From Rhodococcus sp. HNM0563 (GTDB taxonomy: Bacteria; Actinomycetota; Actinomycetes; Mycobacteriales; Mycobacteriaceae), in NCBI RefSeq assembly GCF_012726195.1, contig NZ_JAASAF010000006.1, positions 186,001 through 250,000 of the forward strand: a stretch of 64,000 nt of DNA, in the 5' to 3' direction. A program made the position numbers and the translations under genes. The notes below the pieces were generated by a model, which did not search any database, was not told the DNA's origin, and was given only the letters and a program-made list of their open reading frames with translations. Position 1 is the stretch's first letter, and the number at the start of each line of letters is the position of its first letter. This document shows, in pieces, positions 1-12,424 of this stretch.

Positions 1-6
1 CGGTAG
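1..6 (+). CDS. dnaA: possible last codon and stop of dnaA (partial)
   Basis: The window opens with CGG TAG, which would fit a terminal Arg codon and stop of dnaA, the gene expected immediately upstream of oriC and dnaN in actinobacteria. Only one codon is visible, so this rests on gene order and on the terminator hairpin that follows. Confidence 0.35.
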   Translation, partial: R

Positions 7-33
7 CCGAGACCCACTGCAGGACCATCCGAG

Positions 34-69
34 AATCGGAAGCGCCACACCGGGCGCTTCCGATTTTTT
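34..69 (+). terminator. rho-independent terminator, probably of dnaA
   Basis: A perfect 13-bp inverted repeat (34-46 with 53-65) has a 6-nt loop and is followed by a T run at 64-69. It lies just after the presumed dnaA stop and before the first DnaA-box-like sequence. Confidence 0.75.
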
Positions 70-450
70 CTGTCCACAGCCTGTGGGCAACCCTCGATTC
101 CATCCCGGATCTCGAGAAAACAGACCCACTCACACTTGTGGACAAGGGTGTGCAGAACGTGGGATCTTTGTGGACGAACGGTGGACAGAAGTAGAACAGT
201 CTCGAGGTGTCCACATTCATCCTCGAGAATTCCTCGAGTTCATCCTCGAGTCGAGCGCCTCGAGAAGGCCTCGCCACCAGCGTAGACGGTGGTTCGTCCA
301 CAGATTCCACAGGACCTATTACTACTTCTGTGAGTTCTTCTCAGAAATACTCTTTCAAAACAGGTGTGTGGATCCCTCGAGTCCACAGGCCCTCGAGAGT
401 CGTGTCCTCGCAACGAGGTCCGGCTTTCCAAGCAGCGCTCGAGGGCCTAC
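70..450. other. oriC: oriC-like region with DnaA boxes between dnaA and dnaN
   Basis: There is no credible gene between 70 and 550. Against the actinobacterial DnaA box TTGTCCACA, a perfect reverse-strand copy lies at 137-145. One-mismatch copies lie at 70-78, 82-90 (reverse), 169-177 (reverse), 207-215 and 294-302. Weaker ones are near 180-188 and 379-387. The interval 310-360 is locally AT-richer and could be the unwinding element. The position between dnaA and dnaN is the standard actinobacterial oriC. Nine CTCGAG hexamers are interspersed with the boxes. Confidence 0.85.
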
Positions 451-550
451 CGTGGAGCCGCATCCCCGACGCCGAGCGAAGGAGTCGGGGCCGTGTGTCA
501 GACTCGTAAGACTTGTCGATGACCACGATCGAGAGAGGATCCCCCGGGCG

Positions 551-1735
551 ATGGAGCTTGGAAGCATGAAGTTTCGTGTTGCTCGCGAGGACTTCGCCGA
601 CTCTGTCGCATGGGTGGCACGAAGCCTCCCGTCGCGCCCACCGGTTCCGGTGCTCGGTGGAGTACTTCTCGGAGCCGAAGAGCAGGGCCTGACCGTCTCG
701 GGCTTCGACTACGAGGTCTCCGCGCAGGTTCACGTCCCGGCCGAGGTCATCACACCGGGCCAGGTGCTCGTCTCAGGCAAGTTGCTCGCCGACATCACCC
801 GTGCGCTCCCCAACAAGCCTGTGGATGTCGTCCTCGACGGCACCCGCGTGCTCATCACCTGCGGTAGCGCCAAGTTCTCCCTGCCGACGATGCCCGTCGA
901 GGACTACCCGCAGCTTCCCGAGCTCCCCCAGCAGACGGGTGCCCTGTCCGGAGATCTGTTCGCCGAGGCCATCGGCCAGGTCGCGGTTGCGGCCGGCAAG
1001 GACGACACCCTTCCGATGCTCACCGGCATCCGAGTCGAGATCGAGGGCACCGACATGGTGCTCGCGGCCACCGACCGTTTCCGGCTCGCGGTGCGCAAGC
1101 TCGAGTGGATGCCCACCGGCGAAAGCACCAGCTCGGCAGTGCTGGTGCCCGCGAAGACTCTGTCCGAAGCCGCGAAAACAGTTGGTGGAGCATCGAGTCC
1201 GGTGGTCCAGCTGGCACTGGGCAGTGGCTCCTCGGTTGGGGCTGACGGTCTGCTCGGCATCGTCGCCGACGGCCGCCGCACCACAACGCGGCTTCTCGAC
1301 GCCGAGTTCCCCAAGTTCCGTCAGCTGCTCCCGAGCGAACACACCGCGATGGCCACGGTCGAGATCGCACCGCTGGTCGAGGCGATCAAGCGTGTTGCGC
1401 TCGTCGCCGAACGCGGAGCGCAGGTCCGCCTCGAGTTCAGCGAGGGCAGCGTGTTGCTCTCGGCCGGTGGCGACGATGCAGGGCGCGCCGAGGAATCGCA
1501 CCCGGCCGAGTTCCACGGCGAGCCGATGGTCATCGCATTCAACCCGGGATATCTGCTCGACGGTCTGACGTCGTTGCACACCGACAAGGTGTCCTTCGGC
1601 TTCACCACGTCGAGCCGTCCGGCCGTGCTGCGCCCCGCTACCGATGAGGAGCCGGTGCCCGACGAGTCGGGCACGTTCGCTGCCCCCGACAGCGCCTACA
1701 CCTACCTCCTGATGCCGGTGCGCCTGCCGGGCTGA
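551..1735 (+). CDS. dnaN: DNA polymerase III beta subunit (sliding clamp)
   Basis: A 394-residue protein, the usual clamp length. It forms the ring-shaped dimer that tethers the replicative polymerase to DNA. The sequence matches actinobacterial DnaN throughout, with [16 protein letters not shown] near the N-terminus, [21 protein letters not shown], the central [10 protein letters not shown] and the C-terminal [10 protein letters not shown]. The open frame extends upstream through oriC, but that part is not protein-like. Start 551 gives [10 protein letters not shown]. The alternative ATG at 566 has a better-spaced GGAG (553-556) and would give 389 residues. It is the first gene after oriC and is followed closely by recF. 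Confidence 0.97.
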   Translation: MELGSMKFRVAREDFADSVAWVARSLPSRPPVPVLGGVLLGAEEQGLTVSGFDYEVSAQVHVPAEVITPGQVLVSGKLLADITRALPNKPVDVVLDGTRVLITCGSAKFSLPTMPVEDYPQLPELPQQTGALSGDLFAEAIGQVAVAAGKDDTLPMLTGIRVEIEGTDMVLAATDRFRLAVRKLEWMPTGESTSSAVLVPAKTLSEAAKTVGGASSPVVQLALGSGSSVGADGLLGIVADGRRTTTRLLDAEFPKFRQLLPSEHTAMATVEIAPLVEAIKRVALVAERGAQVRLEFSEGSVLLSAGGDDAGRAEESHPAEFHGEPMVIAFNPGYLLDGLTSLHTDKVSFGFTTSSRPAVLRPATDEEPVPDESGTFAAPDSAYTYLLMPVRLPG

Positions 1736-1760
1736 CCGGCGAGCAGAAAGTGAACGGACC

Positions 1761-2985
1761 GTGTACGTTCGCACGTTCGCGCTGCGCGATTTTCGTTCAT
1801 GGAAGACCGCGGCGGCCGATTTGGCCCCCGGCCCAACCGTTTTCGTCGGGCCCAACGGACACGGTAAGACCAATCTGATCGAAGCGCTCGGGTACCTGTC
1901 GGGTCTGTCATCGCATCGTGTGTCCTCCGATTCCCCTCTGTTGCGCGCTGGGACCGCACGAGCGTTCGTGGGTGCCGTGGTCGTCAACGGTGGCCGTGAA
2001 CTCGGAATCGACATCGAGATCAACGACGGCAAGGTCAATCGGGCCCGAATCAACCAGTCGCCGGCCAGGCGACCGAGAGAGATCGTCGGGATCCTCAGGA
2101 CGGTGTTGTTCGCACCTGAGGATCTGTCGCTGGTCCGTGGCGACCCGGGCGACCGTCGGCGGTTTCTCGACGAGTTGCTCACCACGCGGTTTCCGCGTCT
2201 CGGTGGGGTGCGCGCCGACTACGACAAAGTTCTGCGTCAGCGTTCCGCGTTGCTCAAGACGGCCGGCGGGGCACTTCGAAAGGGCGCGCGCTCGAGCGAT
2301 GGCGCGAGCGCGCTGGCGACGCTCGACGTATGGGACGGGCACCTGGCGGCACACGGGGCGGAGTTGCTGGCGGCGCGAATCGCGCTGCTGCACGACCTCG
2401 AGCCCCATGTGGTCGAGTCCTACCGGTCCATCGCACCGGAATCACGTCCGGCGGCCTTGCGGTACCGGAGCAGTCTCGGCGACGCACTGCCCGCAGAGTT
2501 TGCTGATCCCGCGCGAGTACCCGAGCACGACGACCTGGGACTGATCGAAGGCGCGTTTCTGCAGAGGCTGTCGGCGATGCGTTCCAAGGAGATCGAACGG
2601 GGCGTGTGCCTGGTCGGTCCTCATCGGGACGACCTCGAGTTGGCGCTCGGTGATCAGCCGGCGAAAGGGTATGCGAGCCATGGCGAATCCTGGTCGTTCG
2701 CTCTGTCGCTGCGGCTGGGCGCATTCGCTCTGCTCCGGTCGGAGGGTACGGATCCGGTCCTGATGCTCGATGACGTGTTCGCCGAGCTCGACCGTCGTCG
2801 CCGAGCTGCGCTCGCGGCGGTCGCGGCAACGGCGGAACAGGTCCTCATCACCGCGGCCGTACCCGAGGACGTACCGTCCGAGCTGGCGGGTGCACGGTTC
2901 CCGGTGCACGCGGAGGACACCGAGCACGGCCGTATCTCGGTGCTGGGTGCCGTGCAACGAGGAGAATCGGTGGGGGAGGTAACCG

Positions 2986-2996
<11 letters not shown>
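1761..2996 (+). CDS. recF: DNA replication and repair protein RecF
   Basis: A 411-residue SMC/ABC-type ATPase that helps load RecA at single-strand gaps and stalled forks. The Walker A motif GPNGHGKT is at residues 30-37 (Lys36). [11 protein letters not shown] precedes the signature region and [11 protein letters not shown] is the Walker B/D-loop near residue 335. Translation starts with GTG directly before [13 protein letters not shown], the typical RecF N-terminus. The gene lies 25 bp after dnaN and its end overlaps the next gene by 11 bp, so it is probably cotranscribed and coupled. Confidence 0.96.
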
Positions 2997-5786
<2,790 letters not shown>

Positions 5787-5842
5787 TCCTTGCGGATGTG
5801 GAGGCGGCGTGGTTTGCCTCACGTTCCGGTGTGTCACCCCCG

Positions 5843-5884
5843 GTAGGGCCTGCGATGTGTGATAACTCATGTCGCAGGCCCTAC
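5843..5884 (+). terminator. hairpin downstream of gyrB
   Basis: A perfect 13-bp inverted repeat (5843-5855 with 5872-5884) with a 16-nt loop lies 57 bp after the gyrB stop. No strong T run follows, as is common for actinobacterial terminators. The rest of the 383-bp gap to 6170 shows no further gene and presumably holds the conservon promoter. Confidence 0.6.
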
Positions 5885-6169
5885 TGATACTCTCATTTCG
5901 GACGAAAGCCGCTTACATTCAGCGGTTACTCATGAGTACACTCCTAACGGCCATTCGTATGCGTGGTCGCCGAACAGGGCCATGAAGGGAATCATCGGGC
6001 GTATGTGGAATCCCGTCTTCCATATCCCTTGTATGTCCCGATATGGTGCCCTCACCCAGAAACGTCTCGTTCGACTGCATTCCAGGGAAAATCACGCTCA
6101 CCGGTCGAGTGGGTTGGTTGCGAATGCTCGTCGCCCGGCGCGAACGGGTTGGAAGGAGAGCTGTAATCC

Positions 6170-9100
6170 ATGAGTGACGAGTCACCGCGCCGGCAGCGGT
6201 GGTGGAGCATCGAGGGGTGGGGTCTTCGCAGGAAGGTCACCGCTGTCCTCGCCGTTCCTGTAATAGTGGCGATGGTCCTCGGCGGACTTCGCGTCCAAGC
6301 GGAACTCAGCAACGCGATCCATTTCTCGTCCGCTGCGGACCAGGTCGTGGCAGTGCCCGATATCGTCGACTTCTCGACTGCGTTCGCAACCTCTACCGCT
6401 ATCAATGCGTCCGGCACGGCGACACCGGAGGACCTCGATGCCCTCCGGGAATCATTCGAAAAAATCAAGCCTCTTGCCGAAAACCCCGATTTCGATCCTG
6501 CCATCACTGCAGACCTCACCCAGACGATCGCCGCCGCAGAGACCCTCTACGGGCAGATGCAGGCCGGCCCCGTCCCCGTCGCACAGATGGCCAAGACTTA
6601 CAACGAGGTTCGCGACAGCCTCAACCGGATCGTCGAGGCGATTCTCGACCAGATCGACGACCCGGAGGTCCTCGGCCACGGGACTCGCCTGATCAATGCG
6701 TGGTACTCGCAGCGTTACCTGTTCGGTCAGGTCCTCGGCATCATCGAGATTCTCGAGAACCCGGAAACCTCGGGCACTGCGCTGGTCACCGCGTCCGGCG
6801 GCGAGCTCGCGATGCTCGATCTGCTTGCTCGCTCGTACCCCCTCGCCGACTCACAGATCGCCGACCTGCGCAGCGGTATCGAAGAACGAACCGCAATGGT
6901 GGAGGCCGCAGGCCAGGGCCCGCTGCCGTTGTTGGACCTGCGCGCATCGATGCTTCACAGCGTCGATGTCTACTCCAACATCATCAACGAAGCTTCCCAC
7001 GCGATCAGTGAGACTGTGATCGACCGCGCGTCGGAAACTCGTTCTGCTGCACTCAGAGATACTGCATTCGTGCTCGCGGCGCTGCTCGTCGCTCTCGTTC
7101 TCGCGTTGCTCGTGTCGCGGTCGCTGGTGGGACCGATCCGTCGTCTGCGGTACGGCACCCTCAAGGTTGCACGGCAGGAACTTCCCGAAGCCATCGACCG
7201 GATCAAGGTCGGCGACAGCATCGAGGACATCGAGTTCACACGGGTTCCGGTCGAGACGACCGAGGAGATCGGTCAGCTCGCCCGCGCCGTCGACGACATG
7301 CACGGTCAGGCGCTGCGCCTCGCCGGTGAGCAGGCCCACCTCCGCTTGCAGATCAGCGACATGTTCGAGACGCTCGCACGTCGAAGCAAGTCGCTCGTCG
7401 AACAGCAGCTCGGGCTCATCGAGCGACTCGAGTTCGAAGAGAAGGACCCGTCCCGTCTCGAGAGCTTGTTCAAGCTCGATCACCTTGCGGCACGTATGCG
7501 CCGTAACGGCGACAACCTCCTGATTCTCTCCGGGACACGCATGCGCCGCGGGCAGTCCGCCCCGGTTCAGCTCGGCGACATCCTGCGTGCGGCGATGTCC
7601 GAGGTAGAGGACTACCAGCGAGTCGAGATCGGTTCCACGCCGGACGGTGCGCTCAGTGGTGCCGTCGCGACGGACATCGTTCATCTGCTCGCCGAACTGG
7701 TCGACAACGCCCTGCGCGCTTCCCCGCCCGACAGCACTGTCACGTTCAGCTTTGCACGTGCCGTCGACGGTGGTCTGCTCGTCGAGATCGCCGACCGCGG
7801 TATCGGTATCCCGTCCGATGAACTCGAGTTGATCAACGATCGTCTCCGTCAGGGTGGCGAGGTAGGCCCGGACACTGCTCGTCACATGGGTCTGTTCGTG
7901 ACCTCGCGTCTTGCAGATCGCCACGGCCTGACCGTGCGCCTGCGGCCGACATTCGACACCGCTCGTAATCCCGGTATCACCGCGAGTGTCCACATTCCGG
8001 ACGTTCTGCTCATGTCGCCGCTGGCACTGGCCCAGCCGGCGCCCGTCATCGACGGGGAGGCGGAGGAGATCTCCGTCGAACAGAAGCAGGAAGCTCCTCT
8101 GACCTCGACGGACCGCGAACACTCGCAGCCGATTCCGGAGTATCTTCCGGTGCGCGCCGATGCTCGTCAGGACCCACGTGTCGACGATCAGCTCACGGAG
8201 ATCCGTCGACCGGACACCGCTCCGGCCGGGTTCGCGCAGTCGGAACCCGGATACCGGGAGCAGCCGCAGCAGTCTCAGCCCCAGGCGTTCCCCCCTGCTC
8301 CGGCAGCCCACGCCGCTCCGACAGCTCCGCCTCGTCAGCAGCCGCCGCGCGAGCAGACACCGACCGGTCTGCCGCAGCGTCAGCCGGGCTCGACTCCAGG
8401 ACTGCCGCAGCGTCAGCCGGGCTCGACACCGGGGCTTCCGCAGCGCAGTCCCGGTTCGACTCCAGGACTTCCGCAGCCGGACGGACAGCAGGCTCCGCGC
8501 CGGGTCCAGCCCGATGCGGCGGCGGCATTCGCTTCGGCGCTCCCGTCACGTGCCAACCGCACACCCGTGGATCCGAATACCGAGAGCGGACGTCGCGAGA
8601 GTCCGGAGCGCGAGCAGGATCCGCCGGTTCAGGAATCGCTGAACCAGGCCGAGGAGACTCGGGATTCGTCGAGTCACGCCGTTCCCGCGGCCCCGCCGAT
8701 CCGCGAATCCGGTCTGCCTCAGCGTCGTCCGGCCCAAGGGAACCCCCCGGCCTCGGGCTCAGGTCTGCCTCAGCGTCACCCTGGTGCAACTCCCGGCGTT
8801 CCCGTGCGCGCGGTGCGCCCTCCGCAGGACGCACCCGAATCGGGTCTGCCGCAGCGAAATCCCGGCGCTACACCGGGTCTGCCGCAGCGTCGGCCGGGGT
8901 CCACGCCGGGTCTGCCTCTGCAGAGTCAGGACGGATCGGCAACGTCGAACGGTCATACCGCACAGCCGACCCGAAGTGAGCCGGATGCGCGACCGGCAGC
9001 GGTCACGTCGTCGGGTCTGCCGCAGCGTCGGCCCGGTGCGACTCCGTCGGTAGCGCCTCTGCAGGCAGGTCCGCCGCCCAGCGCGGAGAATCGTCGTGGT

Positions 9101-9676
9101 GGAGCGTTCGGGCTGCCGCGTCGGCAGCCGGGCACGTCGCCGCGAATCCCGCAGTCCGCAGCCCGCCCGGCGAGTATTGCCGACGGTGGTTCGGTATCGG
9201 AGCAGAGCGATGCGCAGAATGCGGCCCGGCATCGTTACCGCACCAATTCCGCGAAGACCGCGTCGTTCTTCCAGCCGCGGCCGGATGTGGGTTCGCCGAA
9301 ACCTCACTCCGCGGCCGGTAACCCGATTTTCTCCGACATGATGTCGGACTGGCTCGTCGATCCGACGAACCTTCCCGAGGATCGGCGGAAGCGCGAATGG
9401 CATTCGGCGGCCGACTCCGGATGGCAGGCCGCGCAACGTGCAGCGGAGGTTCCTGTGGAGGAACACACCACCTCCGGCCTGCCTCGCCGTGCGCCGGGCG
9501 AACGCCTCGTCCCGGGTGCCGTGCGCGAACCTGCGACCGCAGAACAGCGCGCGCTTCGACGTCGTGACCCGGAATCCATTCGGGCCAATCTCAGTCGCCA
9601 CCAGCAGGGTGTCCGCAATGGGCGCGCCTCGGCGACGACAAGTAATCGCGAGAACAATGAACAGGGAGTTCGATGA
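6170..9676 (+). CDS. conservon sensor histidine kinase (CvnA-like) with proline-rich repeat tail
   Basis: A large (1168-residue) membrane sensor. A transmembrane segment near residues 20-40 is followed by an extracellular nitrate/nitrite-sensor-type helical region (about 45-295). A second membrane segment lies near 298-320, then a HAMP-like linker and a HATPase_c domain (about 500-590, with [12 protein letters not shown], then DRGIGIP, then HMGLFV). No canonical phospho-His box is obvious, as is usual for conservon kinases. The C-terminal half is Pro/Gln/Arg-rich with about ten GLPQRxPGxTP-type repeats (roughly residues 734-1110). It is the first gene of a cvnABCD operon; its stop overlaps the next start (ATGA). 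GGAAGGAGAG lies upstream of the ATG. Confidence 0.88.
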   Translation: MSDESPRRQRWWSIEGWGLRRKVTAVLAVPVIVAMVLGGLRVQAELSNAIHFSSAADQVVAVPDIVDFSTAFATSTAINASGTATPEDLDALRESFEKIKPLAENPDFDPAITADLTQTIAAAETLYGQMQAGPVPVAQMAKTYNEVRDSLNRIVEAILDQIDDPEVLGHGTRLINAWYSQRYLFGQVLGIIEILENPETSGTALVTASGGELAMLDLLARSYPLADSQIADLRSGIEERTAMVEAAGQGPLPLLDLRASMLHSVDVYSNIINEASHAISETVIDRASETRSAALRDTAFVLAALLVALVLALLVSRSLVGPIRRLRYGTLKVARQELPEAIDRIKVGDSIEDIEFTRVPVETTEEIGQLARAVDDMHGQALRLAGEQAHLRLQISDMFETLARRSKSLVEQQLGLIERLEFEEKDPSRLESLFKLDHLAARMRRNGDNLLILSGTRMRRGQSAPVQLGDILRAAMSEVEDYQRVEIGSTPDGALSGAVATDIVHLLAELVDNALRASPPDSTVTFSFARAVDGGLLVEIADRGIGIPSDELELINDRLRQGGEVGPDTARHMGLFVTSRLADRHGLTVRLRPTFDTARNPGITASVHIPDVLLMSPLALAQPAPVIDGEAEEISVEQKQEAPLTSTDREHSQPIPEYLPVRADARQDPRVDDQLTEIRRPDTAPAGFAQSEPGYREQPQQSQPQAFPPAPAAHAAPTAPPRQQPPREQTPTGLPQRQPGSTPGLPQRQPGSTPGLPQRSPGSTPGLPQPDGQQAPRRVQPDAAAAFASALPSRANRTPVDPNTESGRRESPEREQDPPVQESLNQAEETRDSSSHAVPAAPPIRESGLPQRRPAQGNPPASGSGLPQRHPGATPGVPVRAVRPPQDAPESGLPQRNPGATPGLPQRRPGSTPGLPLQSQDGSATSNGHTAQPTRSEPDARPAAVTSSGLPQRRPGATPSVAPLQAGPPPSAENRRGGAFGLPRRQPGTSPRIPQSAARPASIADGGSVSEQSDAQNAARHRYRTNSAKTASFFQPRPDVGSPKPHSAAGNPIFSDMMSDWLVDPTNLPEDRRKREWHSAADSGWQAAQRAAEVPVEEHTTSGLPRRAPGERLVPGAVREPATAEQRALRRRDPESIRANLSRHQQGVRNGRASATTSNRENNEQGVR

Positions 9677-10089
9677 ACATTGATCATGGATCCGATGTAG
9701 CTCGTCCATTGGACTGGTTGGTTTCCAACTTTGCGCGCGAAGTCCCTGGTGTCTCGCATGCGGTCCTCGTGTCGGCCGACGGTCTCCTCATGGCTGCCAG
9801 TGCCCATCTTCCGGTCGACCGTGCCGAGCAGCTCGCTGCGGTGACGTCCGGACTCGCGAGCCTCTCCAATGGGGTTTCGCAGTTGTTCGACGGTGGCGGA
9901 GTATTGCAGTCCGTCGTCGAGATGCAGCACGGCTACTTGCTGCTCATGAGTGTCGGCGACGGTTCGCACCTCGCTGCGCTCACAGCTTCGGAATGCGATA
10001 TCGGACAGGTCGGCTACGAAATGGCGCTCCTGGTCGACCGGGTGGGTGCGTCGGTCGAGGCGACGCCTCGGGTCGGCCTGGGGTCCTGA
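9673..10089 (+). CDS. Roadblock/LC7 family protein (CvnB-like)
   Basis: A 138-residue single-domain Roadblock/LC7 protein. The N-terminal [19 protein letters not shown] and the [13 protein letters not shown] strand-turn are typical of the conservon Roadblock family. In Streptomyces conservons CvnB interacts with the kinase and the GTPase, acting as part of a G-protein-like membrane complex. The start overlaps the kinase stop by 4 bp, and the DUF742 gene follows after about 13 bp, so it sits in one translationally linked operon. Confidence 0.93.
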   Translation: MNIDHGSDVARPLDWLVSNFAREVPGVSHAVLVSADGLLMAASAHLPVDRAEQLAAVTSGLASLSNGVSQLFDGGGVLQSVVEMQHGYLLLMSVGDGSHLAALTASECDIGQVGYEMALLVDRVGASVEATPRVGLGS

Positions 10090-10102
10090 CGTCGAGGTGG
10101 CC

Positions 10103-10477
10103 ATGGAACCGCGCAAGCCGGAGTCGGTGCCGGACCAGCCGAGTCTGGTCCGGCCGTACTCGCTGACTTCGGGACGCACAAGTCCTGCGGTCGAACTCGC
10201 GTTGGAAGCCTTGATCCAGGCAATTCCGGGAACAGACAGCCGGGCTCGGGATCTGGACAACATCAACGCCACGATCTTGGAACTGTGCAAGGAGTCCCCG
10301 TCGGTCGCCGAGATCGCGGCGAGGGTGGGTGTGCCGCTCGGCGTTGCACGCGTGCTCGTCGCCGACCTCGTCGAAGCCGGGCATGTACAGATCCTGGCCA
10401 CGCTGAAAGACGATTCGAGCGACGCGGAGCGTCGTGAGCTGATTGAAAGGGTCCTCAGTGGACTTCGCGAACTCTAA
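10103..10477 (+). CDS. DUF742 family protein (CvnC-like)
   Basis: A 124-residue cytoplasmic protein with the DUF742 hallmarks. LVRPYSLTSGRT is near residue 15-26, followed by a winged-helix-like part (ILELCKESPSVAEIAARVGVPLGVARVLVADLVEAGHV). It is the third conservon component, usually found with CvnB and CvnD. The ATG at 10103 is preceded by GAGGTGG. A GTG two codons upstream (10097) is possible. The open frame runs further up but only as an antisense-like extension over cvnB. The end overlaps the GTPase gene by 20 bp. Confidence 0.92.
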   Translation: MEPRKPESVPDQPSLVRPYSLTSGRTSPAVELALEALIQAIPGTDSRARDLDNINATILELCKESPSVAEIAARVGVPLGVARVLVADLVEAGHVQILATLKDDSSDAERRELIERVLSGLREL

Positions 10478-11045
10478 CGCTACGAAGCGCGTGACCTCGA
10501 CCAAGATCGTGATCGCCGGCGGATTCGGTGTCGGTAAGACCACGCTGGTGGGGGCTGTGTCGGAGATCGTTCCGCTCCGCACAGAAGCGCTCGTCACCAA
10601 CGCCAGCGATGGCGTCGACAACCTTGCCGCAACGCCGCAGAAGTCGACCACAACCGTGGCCATGGACTTCGGTCGAATCAGTTTGGCCGAGGATCTCGTG
10701 CTGTACCTCTTCGGTACGCCCGGTCAGCATCGGTTCTGGTTCATGTGGGACGACCTCATCCGCGGTGCCATCGGTGCGATCGTGCTGATCGATACCCGTC
10801 GATTGGACGAGAGCTTCGCCGCTGTCGACTTCTTCGAAGCGCGCAATCTTCCGTTCATCGTCGCGATCAACGAGTTCGACGATGCACCGCGCTACCCTCT
10901 CGAAGACATTCGCCAGGCCATGGCCATCTCGCCCGAGGTGCCGATCGTCTCGATCGACGCTCGGTCGCGTGAATCGGCCAAGCAGGCACTTGTCACCGTC
11001 ACCGAATACGCACTCCGGAAGTTGCATCAGCCGGTGGCGCAGTAG
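10458..11045 (+). CDS. conservon GTP-binding protein (CvnD-like)
   Basis: A 195-residue Ras-like small GTPase of the bacterial conservon type. It shows the P-loop GGFGVGKTT at residues 21-29, the switch II region LFGTPGQHRFWF, the NKxD-equivalent INEFDD and SIDARS near the C-terminus. GTG at 10458 was chosen because AAAGGG lies 7 nt upstream; a TTG at 10443 is an alternative. It is the last gene of the four-gene operon, followed by a hairpin at 11054-11097. In characterised conservons the GTPase is thought to be regulated by the Roadblock and kinase partners. Confidence 0.94.
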   Translation: MDFANSNATKRVTSTKIVIAGGFGVGKTTLVGAVSEIVPLRTEALVTNASDGVDNLAATPQKSTTTVAMDFGRISLAEDLVLYLFGTPGQHRFWFMWDDLIRGAIGAIVLIDTRRLDESFAAVDFFEARNLPFIVAINEFDDAPRYPLEDIRQAMAISPEVPIVSIDARSRESAKQALVTVTEYALRKLHQPVAQ

Positions 11046-11053
11046 GAGATTCG

Positions 11054-11097
11054 GGCCCGCGGCCAATCATCATTCGGTACGGATGATGGCGCGGGCC
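11054..11097 (+). terminator. hairpin after the conservon operon
   Basis: A long imperfect inverted repeat: GGCCCGC plus GCCAATCATC on the left pair with GATGATGGC and GCGGGCC on the right, with small bulges. It starts 9 bp after the last stop. No T run follows. Confidence 0.6.
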
Positions 11098-11471
11098 ACC
11101 ATCACCTCGGCAATCGGGGTGTTCGTCGGAGTGACGGGTGCGCGCGACGCGCGCACTGCGTCAGCCGACGGGTCCGTGTGTGGTGGTTGATCATCACGAA
11201 ATGTCTTGTCGGTCGGGCTGTTGCGGATGCCGCGGTGATCTGCGTGCCCGATCGATGGGTGTCAGGTCACATTCGTGAGAACGGTGTCGCCTGCACCGCT
11301 CGACTGCTCGGACTGCCGACTGTGTCTCCTTCAAGCTTCTCGCACAACAGTTTTCGATGAACGCAGGGTAATGTCCCCGACGGCTGTCAGGGACACTGTT
11401 GCATCGAAATCACGTGTGCAGCATGCCTCCTCGTGCTGGTGGGGTCGTGTGCTGTTCAGCTTGGAGAACAT
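11098..11471. other. intergenic region before the MHYT gene
   Basis: There is no convincing gene in this 374-bp stretch. The one structured element seen is a 24-bp imperfect dyad at 11372-11395 (TGTCCCCGAC, then GTCAGGGACA), 76 bp upstream of the MHYT gene start. It could be an operator or mRNA hairpin. The remainder shows nothing recognisable. Confidence 0.5.
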
Positions 11472-12296
11472 ATGTCGCACGAACTTCACCACTTCTCGAT
11501 GGGAATGTGGGTCTTCGTTCTGGCCTGGCTCACATCGGTGATCGGGTCGTATGTCGGCCTGTCCTGCGCGCACCGTGCAAACCACGCTCCTACCCGGGCA
11601 CTCCGGATGCGCTGGACGGTGCTGGCGAGCATCTCGATCGGCAGCGTCGGGATCTGGTTGATGCACTTCATCGGAATGATGGGGTTCACCGTGCCCGGTT
11701 CCTCTGTGCGTTACGGCTTGGCCGAGACACTGGTATCGGTCGTACTCGCCGGTGGTGCGACATGGTTCGGCCTGAGCATCGTCGGTAACGATGCGCCCTG
11801 GATGGCGAATGCCCCGCAGTGGATCCGTCTGGTGGTCGGCGGTGGTGTCATGGGGTGCGCTGCTGCCGCGATGCACTACACCGGAATGGCCGCCGTACGT
11901 GTACAAGGAGAACTCGTCCAGGACACGACCTTCGTTGCTGCCTCGGTCGCGATCGGCGTCGCGGCCTCCCTCGTAGCGCTGGCATTGTCGCAGCGTGTCG
12001 CGAGCTCGCTCATGCGTGTACCTGCAGCGTTGTTGATGGCCTGTGCGGTGGTGGCATTGCACTACACCGGTATGGCAGGCGTGTCGGTGATCATCGATCC
12101 GGCGGCGCCGGCTCCAAGCGGCATGACCGTGATGTCCCTGATGTTTCCCGGCTTCATCGTAGGGCTCGGTGTGCTCGTGGTTCTGGTGATCTTGCTGCTG
12201 GCTGCTCCCAGCGACGACGACATGCTTCGTGAGTTCCAGATCGCGGACTGGTCGGAATCGGTGGATTCGCGCGGGGTGAAGTCCGAGATGTCGTGA
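11472..12296 (+). CDS. MHYT domain integral membrane sensor protein
   Basis: A 274-residue protein that is mostly membrane helices (about seven). It carries the MHYT signature repeats: MHFIGMM near residue 63, MHYTGMA near 134 and LHYTGMA near 196. Bacterial MHYT domains are proposed to bind copper or another metal and to sense oxygen, CO or NO. Here the domain stands alone without an attached GGDEF/EAL or kinase output, ending in a short acidic cytoplasmic tail. TTGGAG lies 5 nt upstream of the ATG. An in-frame start 39 bp upstream is less likely. It is monocistronic between the conservon and gyrA. Confidence 0.88.
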   Translation: MSHELHHFSMGMWVFVLAWLTSVIGSYVGLSCAHRANHAPTRALRMRWTVLASISIGSVGIWLMHFIGMMGFTVPGSSVRYGLAETLVSVVLAGGATWFGLSIVGNDAPWMANAPQWIRLVVGGGVMGCAAAAMHYTGMAAVRVQGELVQDTTFVAASVAIGVAASLVALALSQRVASSLMRVPAALLMACAVVALHYTGMAGVSVIIDPAAPAPSGMTVMSLMFPGFIVGLGVLVVLVILLLAAPSDDDMLREFQIADWSESVDSRGVKSEMS

Positions 12297-12424
12297 TGCG
12301 TGGCCCGAAAGTGGATGTCCTTCGCGGCGGTTGCTGACCTGCACCTATAGACTCGGGTGGTTGCGAGAGGTTCGCCGGGCGTGAGCCCGTACCGGACGTT
12401 CGAGCCGAGTAGAAGAAGGAGCTC

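Noticed and set aside
83-550. Upstream in-frame extension of dnaN through oriC
   Set aside because: The translated sequence is unlike clamp proteins, lies over DnaA boxes and starts far from any family N-terminus.
773-2185. Long minus-strand frame opposite dnaN and recF
   Set aside because: Antisense shadow of high-GC codon bias over two well-supported genes; no family features.
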